NCBI GenBank assembly: GCA_049582005.1
Contig: JBAUTB010000122.1
Location: 1-10,956, forward strand
DNA length: 10,956 bases
DNA from: Sivonenia sp049582005
Lineage (GTDB): Bacteria; Cyanobacteriota; Cyanobacteriia; Gloeobacterales; PMM-0068
Reading direction: 5' to 3'
The translations under genes and the position numbers were made by a program. Of the stretch, positions 6,478 through 10,956 are shown piece after piece; positions within the stretch are counted from its first letter, which is position 1; every line of letters starts with the position of its first letter. The notes beneath the pieces are model-generated. The model was not told the DNA's origin and made no database searches. It saw nothing but the letters and a program-made list of their open reading frames with translations.

Positions 6478-7619
6478 GGGTCTCCTTGAGCGGGCAAAGT
6501 AAGCGTAAACGTAGTGCCCTGATCAGGCGTTGACTGGACGCTAATCGATCCGCCCATGCTTTCCATCAAAGCCCTGACGATGGATAGGCCCAAACCAACT
6601 CCTCCCGTTGAGCGGGTGCGGGAGGGGTCAACCCGATAAAAAGGCTCAAAGATGCGTGCTTGTTGCCCTAAGGGAATGCCGCGACTGCAAGCGGACAAGT
6701 CAGCATTAGCTCTATCACAGACCTGAATCACAGCCCAATCCTCGCGGCGATTGAGTTTCAAAATAATGGGTTCATCTACAGGAGAGTACCTGACTGCATT
6801 ATCAATCAACCTGCCCAAGACCTGCATTAAGTACCTACGGTCTGCTTTGACTTTAATTAGCCTTGAGTCTGCTTCAAGCTGAATCGCCCGCTGCTCGAAC
6901 GGGTGGGTCATTTCTGCTATATCTGCCAAAAGCTCATTCAATACCAGCGATTCCAGGCGGAAGGATAGAGTTCCCCGATCAGCCCTTACCAGCAGCAGCA
7001 ATTCCTGCAAGACTTCAGTCATGCGTTTGGCTTCAGCTGCAGCCATGGCTAGCGCTTCTTTCTGGGAATCTACCAAGTTATGATCCCGGCGCATGGCCTG
7101 TTGCAAATAACCATAAACCAGACTCAGCGGAGTGCGTAATTCATGAGCAGCCCCATTGATGAACTGTTTCTGCTGCTCTTTCACTTCCGAAATATATATG
7201 AGCCGATGGTTCCAATAGTCAATCAGTTGTCTCACCTCACTCGGGGCCTGATGGATGGGGTTCAAGCTCAAGGCTGGAGCTTGGTCTTTCATTTCCTGAA
7301 GCACCTGCCGTAGAGGATACAGAGCACGTCGGACATAGAGGATGCTGATAAAAGTTATAATCGTGATCAAGAGAAGGCTTACTATCTTTAAAGTTTGCAA
7401 AACAGCAAAAAATTTAGTGGAATCAAGCGTACGATTCTGCTGCTGCGTAATAATGAGAAGCTCTTGCATTTCCCAATCTATCCACAGAAGAAAACTTCCT
7501 AATCCAAGAATTAAAATGGTAAGGTTTCCAAAAATTAGTCGAAATTCAAGCGAAGAAAAATCAACTCTTTCGTAAATAACCTTGACTAACGCTTTTAGAA
7601 GATTTACCACAGAATTCAC
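6474..7619 (-). CDS. Membrane sensor histidine kinase, partner of the OmpR-type regulator
   Basis: A 381-residue kinase with two membrane helices (about 31-47 and 77-95) around a short extracytoplasmic loop of about 30 residues that has no cysteine or histidine, then a HAMP-like linker (RRALYPLRQVLQEM, 97-110). The HisKA helix has His159 in AAHELRTPL; the ATPase domain has the N box LIDNAVRYSP (271-280), IFEPFYRVD (323-331) and G2 GGVGLGLSIV (339-348). The G1 box is odd: between DR (302-303) and GIP (314-316) stand ten residues, ANADLSACSR, where the family normally has two, so the D-x-G-x-G motif is split. Activity may be altered. The start is GTG with a good AGGTGG site (7629-7624) four bases upstream; the nearby ATG is followed at once by TGA. 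The gene comes first in a two-gene operon with the regulator. The small sensor loop fits a signal within or near the membrane, which is inference. Confidence 0.93.
   Translation of the reverse strand: MNSVVNLLKALVKVIYERVDFSSLEFRLIFGNLTILILGLGSFLLWIDWEMQELLIITQQQNRTLDSTKFFAVLQTLKIVSLLLITIITFISILYVRRALYPLRQVLQEMKDQAPALSLNPIHQAPSEVRQLIDYWNHRLIYISEVKEQQKQFINGAAHELRTPLSLVYGYLQQAMRRDHNLVDSQKEALAMAAAEAKRMTEVLQELLLLVRADRGTLSFRLESLVLNELLADIAEMTHPFEQRAIQLEADSRLIKVKADRRYLMQVLGRLIDNAVRYSPVDEPIILKLNRREDWAVIQVCDRANADLSACSRGIPLGQQARIFEPFYRVDPSRTRSTGGVGLGLSIVRALMESMGGSISVQSTPDQGTTFTLTLPAQGDP
6681..6710 (-). other. Extra peptide splitting the kinase G1 box
   Basis: These 30 bases encode ANADLSACSR between Asp302-Arg303 and Gly314-Ile-Pro. 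Canonical kinases have about two residues (often Gly-Pro) here, so roughly 24 bases appear to be extra, in frame. The segment might be a fixed small repeat, as in recD2, but no second copy exists in this window. Confidence 0.5.
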
Positions 7620-7636
7620 ATAACCACCTCAGCCCT

Positions 7637-7650
7637 AGATATTTATATCT
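7637..7650. promoter_or_regulatory. Palindrome overlapping a possible -10 box of the kinase operon
   Basis: AGATAT-TT-ATATCT is a perfect 6-base inverted repeat; on the minus strand it supplies TATAAA. No convincing -35 box was found 16-18 bases upstream, which would fit an activator-dependent promoter. Only sequence pattern supports this. Confidence 0.3.
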
Positions 7651-7828
7651 TCATGGCACTGTTCTGCAGGAAAAGATATGAACTTGAACAGGGTCCAAGA
7701 GCTTGTTCATAGCGTAGGAGGGAGATACGTTTAACCGCTGATGTATTAGCTGTAATAAACTAATTCCAAATTTAACTTGATTTGAAATTTTCATGATCTA
7801 GAGTTTCCCCTATCTTTGATTTAACTAT

Positions 7829-8062
7829 TTATGTGTTCCCCTCCAATCCCACTTTAAGAGCACTGCTTTTGAGAAGAATGAGTTTTCCCTGAGTAGAGGG
7901 ATAGCGCTTGATTAAAAATTGAAGATTTTCTCGTTCGCCTGGAATAGAAGTCGGGGTTTCTCGGCTGCGCCTGCCGGACACGGCTCCGCTCAACCCACAC
8001 GGAGGGGGTCTGTTGCGTGCAGAGAAGATAGTTGATGCAAGCAAGCAGTGCTGTAGATCCAA
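7829..8062 (-). CDS. Doubtful small hypothetical protein, partly repeat-encoded
   Basis: This open frame would encode 77 residues from an ATG at 8062. I recognise no family. The middle (SGAVSGRRSRETP) is simply the translation of the dispersed repeat at 7948-7996, the same peptide seen in RecD2. The C-terminal part (IPGERENLQFLIKRYPSTQ and the following KLILLKSSALKVG) reads more like protein and could be the tail of a decayed gene, but the upstream part does not. No signal peptide, membrane segment or good ribosome site is visible. It is most likely a chance frame or remnant rather than a functioning gene. Confidence 0.2.
   Translation of the reverse strand: MDLQHCLLASTIFSARNRPPPCGLSGAVSGRRSRETPTSIPGERENLQFLIKRYPSTQGKLILLKSSALKVGLEGNT
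7948..7996. repeat. Small dispersed GC-rich repeat, intergenic copy
   Basis: The element runs approximately from AAGTCGGGGTTTCTCGG to CGGCTCCGCTCAACCC. Its ends form a short inverted repeat (GGGTT and AACCC), and the interior is imperfectly palindromic (CGGCTGCG, CGGCTCCG). Bases 7959-7983 are identical to the segment inside recD2 at 1421-1445. Repeats with gaagtcggggtttct and cggctccgctcaaccc edges are, from memory, common in filamentous cyanobacteria. The outer edges cannot be fixed from one full copy. Confidence 0.6.
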
Positions 8063-8093
8063 CCCATAAGTGAGTGGTACTTCAAGCTAAGCT

Positions 8094-8118
8094 AGCAAGC
8101 CCCTTGAAGGGGCTTGCT
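8094..8118 (-). terminator. Strong hairpin behind the antiporter gene
   Basis: AGCAAGCCCCTT and its exact complement surround a single central base, so an 11-pair GC-rich stem with a 3-base loop can form, 23 bases after the antiporter stop. Neither strand has a proper T-run after it, so it is either a terminator of the T-poor kind often seen in cyanobacteria or an mRNA 3'-end stabiliser. Confidence 0.6.
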
Positions 8119-8140
8119 GTTGCATGGAGGTTCTCTTTGG

Positions 8141-9397
8141 CTACGAACGCACCTCGACCTCGGCGGCGGTTTCTTCGCTGACTAAGGTTTCCACAGGTTT
8201 ACCGCGCAGCATCAGACTCAAGAGCAGCGGCCCCAAAAAGGTGGTGAGAATCACCATAATCACAACCGCGGCATGATAACGTCCAAAGAGTACGCCTGTA
8301 CTCAGTCCGACGCCGGCAAAGACCAGACCAACCTCACCGCGTGGGACCATTCCTGCTCCAATCACCCATTTATCGCCTGGAATACCGAAGGCTGCCCACC
8401 CACACACTAGTTTTCCGAGGACGGCTGTAGCACTGAGGGTAAGAGCCAAGAATAGGGCTTCTTGGTTGGCTAGCAGGCCCAGTTTCACCCCAGCTCCAAC
8501 CATAATGAAGAAGATGGGTAGGAAAAAATCGGTGATCGGACGCAGCTGCTGCTCTAGTTGGTGACGTCTATCCGTGTTGGCTAACACTAGCCCAGCCGCG
8601 AAAGCACCGATGATCGCCGCAGAACCTACTTGCTCTGCAATCCAGGCCAAAGAAAACGCAAAGATTAAAGAGGCAGTGATTAAGTCCCCTCTGGTGCGTA
8701 ACCAGTCCACCGTCTTTAAAAAGAAGGGCAAAAACCAGTTGCCGATCACAATGGCACCCACCAAAAAGCCAAGGGAGGAAAGAACAATGCGCCCTACTGC
8801 TACCCACTCCAAACTGCCCCCTTTGGCGATCCCGGACACCACCGAGAGGATTACTATGCCTAAGATGTCGTCGATCACCGCTGCTCCCAAAACGATCTGG
8901 CCTTCGGGGCGTTGGAGATATCCTAGATCCGAAAGAACCTTAGCGCTGATGCCAATGCTGGTAGCGGTGGCCGTAGCTCCTACAAAGACAGCCACTATCT
9001 CCGGTGCCCCTGTTGTGAATTTGATGACCCCGTAGCCCAGAGCAAACGGCAAAAGCATTCCGACCAAGGCAACTGCTATCGCCTGGGGACCAAGCTTAAG
9101 CAAGGACCTGAGATCCGACTCTAGCCCAATTTCAAAAAGCAGTAAGGTTACACCGACCTGTGCCAGCAGCAAAAGTACAGGCTGTGTCGGATCGATAAGC
9201 TTCAGTCCAGATACACCGACCACCAACCCTGCGATCAATTCGCCCAGGACAGAGGGTTGTTTGAGACGTAAGGCCAGTTCACCGCCGATCTTACTAGAAA
9301 CATAGATCACAAGAAGACTGGCTAACAGTTGTCCAAGGCTCAAAAGGCCCGGAGGAAGCTCACCGACTGAGCCTGCGGCCATAAGCGGAAAAAACAT
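8141..9397 (-). CDS. Na+/H+ antiporter of the CPA2 family (NhaS3/NapA-like)
   Basis: A 418-residue integral membrane protein with about 12-13 hydrophobic segments, which exchanges protons for Na+ or K+ across the cytoplasmic or thylakoid membrane. The family marks are GELIAGLVVG (52-61), LLLFEIGLESDLRSL (86-99, the conserved first bundle), the ion-binding aspartate pair Asp176-Asp177 in GAAVIDDILGIVIL, GAFAAGLVLA (264-273) and MVPRGEVGLVFAG (350-362) with the conserved arginine-glutamate. No TrkA-N (RCK) domain follows, unlike KefB or KefC, so the NhaS3/NapA-like group fits best. The ATG at 9397 has a good Shine-Dalgarno (AAGGGGAG, 9411-9404) six bases away. The acidic C-terminal tail (VETLVSEETAAEVEVRS) is short. 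It lies 187 bases behind the mscS gene on the same strand; both serve ion and osmotic balance, but a shared transcript is uncertain. Confidence 0.93.
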   Translation of the reverse strand: MFFPLMAAGSVGELPPGLLSLGQLLASLLVIYVSSKIGGELALRLKQPSVLGELIAGLVVGVSGLKLIDPTQPVLLLLAQVGVTLLLFEIGLESDLRSLLKLGPQAIAVALVGMLLPFALGYGVIKFTTGAPEIVAVFVGATATATSIGISAKVLSDLGYLQRPEGQIVLGAAVIDDILGIVILSVVSGIAKGGSLEWVAVGRIVLSSLGFLVGAIVIGNWFLPFFLKTVDWLRTRGDLITASLIFAFSLAWIAEQVGSAAIIGAFAAGLVLANTDRRHQLEQQLRPITDFFLPIFFIMVGAGVKLGLLANQEALFLALTLSATAVLGKLVCGWAAFGIPGDKWVIGAGMVPRGEVGLVFAGVGLSTGVLFGRYHAAVVIMVILTTFLGPLLLSLMLRGKPVETLVSEETAAEVEVRS

Positions 9398-9403
9398 AGA
9401 CTA

Positions 9404-9411
9404 CTCCCCTT
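9404..9411 (-). promoter_or_regulatory. Shine-Dalgarno of the antiporter gene
   Basis: AAGGGGAG on the minus strand sits six bases before ATG 9397-9395 and supports that start over later in-frame ATG codons. Confidence 0.6.
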
Positions 9412-9584
9412 CAGTGGCCCCGGTAGACCAAGCGTTTTTAGCAATTCGCCTGCCTGACAGACTCCACCACACCGGGAGATTGATTATGCCCATAATATCG
9501 TATCTACCCGGTGCTGGGTTTGCCGATAAGTCTTGTGGAGAGTATGCTCGGGTCAAAGCATGGGTAATCAAGGCTTGTTATAAA

Positions 9585-10856
9585 TCAGTAATTCTTGCCT
9601 TCAGCTAGTTTCTGCTCATTCGCTTTGGGCTCACTATCGGCGGGCTGCAAAAGATTGCCTACGGGAGAAATTTTGAATCCTGGTGCTACATAGTCTTTGG
9701 GAAGGTAATTTTCAGGAATGGTGTTTTGGTTGCCATCCCGAACGGCACGGTAATGAGGCAAGAGAATTTCAATGCCTGCTTCATTACACTTATCCTGGAT
9801 GTTTTGGTGCAGTTCCGAATAGATTCTTGCCATAATTCTGGGCTTATCGGTGTAGGCATTGATTTCATAACTGACGTAAAAATCATCCAGGCTGGTTTGC
9901 AAAACGAAAGGAGAAGGTTCTGCCAGGATATTTGACGTGGCACGAGCTGCATTAATCAGGGCTTCATGGACTTTGCGCCAGGGTAAGTCATAGCCCAAAG
10001 TCACGGTGGTATGGAGGATAAGATTATTGCCAGGGGTCTTACCCAGAGCACTGGAGTTAATAACTTGGCTGTTGAGCACTGTGGCATTGGGGATAGTAAT
10101 CACCACATTTTTCGGGGTACGAATTCGGGTGACCAGAAGCGTTTTTTCCACAATGTCTCCGATCGCATCTCCAATTTTGACACGGTCACCAATCTGAAAA
10201 GCACGGGTATAGATGAGAATGACACCAGCTACCACGTTAGCGATGGCAGAAGACGAGCCCAGTGAAATGAGGAGACCCAGAAAGATGGAAATCCCCTGAA
10301 ATGCTGGAGACTGAGCTCCTGGAAAGTAGGGAAAAGCAATGACTGCGGCTAGGGCAATAATTAAAACCCTGACCAGATTGTTAGTCGGTATTGCCCACTC
10401 TGGATAAAATCCAGGAAAAGTAAAAGTTTCCCTGCTAATTTCCGTAAAAATAAATTGAACAAATTTGAGGATGTAGTAGGTAAGAATGAACACCAGGATG
10501 ATGGTAAATAAGTTTGGCAGATAAGATAGAAATGCCTGGGAACCAACATCTAATGTCTGTAAAAGGTAACTAGAAAGGGAAGTTCCAAAAGGTCTTGTCC
10601 AGGGGAAAAAGCTTAAAATCAGCAGGACGTAAATGTAAAGGGCTCCCAGGATAATGCCCGAGCGCAGAGTCTTGACTAAACTAATGAGAATATCTGCAAT
10701 TTGAGTTGAGGGTAAGAGTTCAAGATTTTGAATTCTTAAGGCTGGAATCCTTGTCCCGCTCCAGGAATCAAACTTTATATAAATTTTGGAAAGGATTTGG
10801 CTCAAGAGTCTAAAAAAGATCCAGAGAATCGCCAATTCAAATCTGAAGTGCAACAC
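9585..10856 (-). CDS. MscS-family mechanosensitive channel, 5' end replaced by an IS end
   Basis: This 423-residue protein belongs to the cyanobacterial branch of the MscS channel family, which releases solutes under osmotic downshock. After GTRIPALRIQNLELL (35-49) come membrane helices near 67-87, 115-135, 161-178 and the pore helix GLLISLGSSSAIANVVAGVI (194-213), followed by the beta domain (RAFQIGDRVKIGDAIGDIVE, 218-237; TRIRTPKNVVITIPNATVL, 243-261) and the alpha-beta C-terminus (PFVLQTSLDDFYVSYEINAY, 316-335). Relatives that I remember begin with a signal peptide and a periplasmic region of 100 or more residues before the first helix; both are missing. A TAG directly precedes the GTG start, and the first 8-10 residues (MLHFRFELA) appear to come from the end of an IS30 element. 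The pore module is whole, so the product might still form a channel, but it is best viewed as a truncated gene. Confidence 0.85.
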   Translation of the reverse strand: MLHFRFELAILWIFFRLLSQILSKIYIKFDSWSGTRIPALRIQNLELLPSTQIADILISLVKTLRSGIILGALYIYVLLILSFFPWTRPFGTSLSSYLLQTLDVGSQAFLSYLPNLFTIILVFILTYYILKFVQFIFTEISRETFTFPGFYPEWAIPTNNLVRVLIIALAAVIAFPYFPGAQSPAFQGISIFLGLLISLGSSSAIANVVAGVILIYTRAFQIGDRVKIGDAIGDIVEKTLLVTRIRTPKNVVITIPNATVLNSQVINSSALGKTPGNNLILHTTVTLGYDLPWRKVHEALINAARATSNILAEPSPFVLQTSLDDFYVSYEINAYTDKPRIMARIYSELHQNIQDKCNEAGIEILLPHYRAVRDGNQNTIPENYLPKDYVAPGFKISPVGNLLQPADSEPKANEQKLAEGKNY

Positions 10857-10861
10857 CTAGA

Positions 10862-10880
10862 AGTCTTTCGCTGAAGGACT
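10862..10880. other. Hairpin in the IS leader
   Basis: AGTCTTTC and GAAGGACT can form an 8-pair stem (one G-U pair) with the loop GCT. It lies between the IS end and the transposase start. It might limit read-through from flanking genes into the transposase; this role is inferred. Confidence 0.35.
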
Positions 10881-10923
10881 CATAGAGATAGTCTGATGTT
10901 TATCACAACAAAAGGACATCCCT

Positions 10924-10956
10924 ATGAGCTACACCCAGCTTAGTGCTACAGAGCGA
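10924..10956 (+). CDS. IS30-family transposase, N-terminal fragment cut by the window edge
   Basis: Only 11 codons are visible, MSYTQLSATER, which match the characteristic first residues of IS30 transposases (MSYTQL...ER, before the helix-turn-helix). The full protein, usually 310-380 residues with a DDE catalytic core, would continue past the window. A good Shine-Dalgarno (AAAGGA, 10911-10916) lies seven bases before the ATG, which supports a real gene start. It is transcribed away from mscS. Identification rests on a short but distinctive sequence. Confidence 0.7.
   Translation, partial: MSYTQLSATER

Larger units (their letters stand above)
7620..8140. other. 521-base intergenic region upstream of the kinase operon
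   Basis: The region lies between the antiporter stop and the kinase start, both on the minus strand, so it holds the terminator of the former and the promoter of the latter. Next to the kinase is a 14-base palindrome, AGATATTTATATCT (7637-7650), which on the minus strand contains a TATAAA box about 20 bases before the Shine-Dalgarno. Further up, ATGAAC (7678-7683) and GTTCAT (7705-7710) form an inverted repeat that might be an operator. A dispersed repeat (7948-7996) and a hairpin (8094-8118) follow. A minus-strand open frame 7829-8062 is listed separately with low confidence. Confidence 0.5.
10829..10956 (+). mobile_element. Left end of an IS30-family insertion sequence (partial)
   Basis: The element is recognised by the start of its transposase at 10924 and by a GTGTTGCACTTCAGATTTGA-type end (minus strand, from 10856), which resembles terminal repeats of IS30 relatives as I remember them. 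The exact outer edge is uncertain, about 10825-10835, where mscS-like protein sequence (ILWIFFRLLSQ) begins. The right end and target duplication lie beyond the window. Confidence 0.6.

Noticed and set aside
8574..9035. Plus-strand open frame of 153 codons inside the antiporter gene
   Set aside because: It is the mirror frame of a strongly conserved membrane protein; the composition (many Lys, Thr, Pro) is what antisense of hydrophobic codons gives.
9414..9608. Plus-strand open frame of 64 codons between antiporter and mscS
   Set aside because: No family features, no ribosome site, and it runs into the 3' end of mscS on the opposite strand. The 187-base gap seems to be ordinary intergenic DNA.
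10159..10165. CGATCGC as a HIP1 site
   Set aside because: The first base of GCGATCGC is missing; a single 7-base match is not evidence of HIP1 enrichment.

Overview
The window looks like chromosomal DNA of a cyanobacterium, probably a filamentous or large-genome one. The RecD2, OmpR-type regulator, NhaS3-like antiporter and MscS proteins all read like cyanobacterial family members. A short GC-rich repeat occurs twice and resembles the small dispersed repeats known from such genomes. I did not spot the HIP1 palindrome GCGATCGC that is frequent in many, but not all, cyanobacteria. No rRNA, tRNA or CRISPR array was seen.

Layout. (1) 1-765: decayed DNA with the remains of a secreted-protein gene on the minus strand, broken by an amber codon. 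(2) 766-2997, minus: intact RecD2-type helicase carrying a short in-frame peptide that matches a repeat found again 6.5 kb away. (3) 3305-4939, plus: soluble GAF-PAS histidine kinase with no adjacent regulator, divergent from recD2. (4) 5044-5480, minus: compact hicB-hicA toxin-antitoxin pair with its own promoter candidate, next to a 24-codon remnant that looks like a DUF433 antitoxin tail. (5) 5788-7619, minus: membrane histidine kinase and OmpR-family regulator overlapping by 4 bp; the kinase has an extra peptide in its ATP-binding G1 box. (6) 7620-8140: a 521-bp non-coding stretch with the second repeat copy and a strong hairpin behind the next gene. (7) 8141-9397, minus: CPA2 Na+/H+ antiporter. 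(8) 9585-10856, minus: MscS-type channel lacking its usual N-terminal part. (9) 10.83-10.956 kb: left end of an IS30-family insertion sequence, with the first 11 codons of its transposase on the plus strand, running out of the window.

The genes fall into signal transduction (two kinases, one regulator), ion and osmotic homeostasis (antiporter, MscS), DNA repair (RecD2) and mobile or addictive DNA (HicAB, IS30, small repeats, gene remnants). The strongest theme is mobile DNA acting on host genes: an IS30 end has apparently cut the mscS gene and supplied a new GTG start, and a tiny repeat appears to have been fixed inside the recD2 reading frame. I found no evidence for a wholly new multi-gene system.
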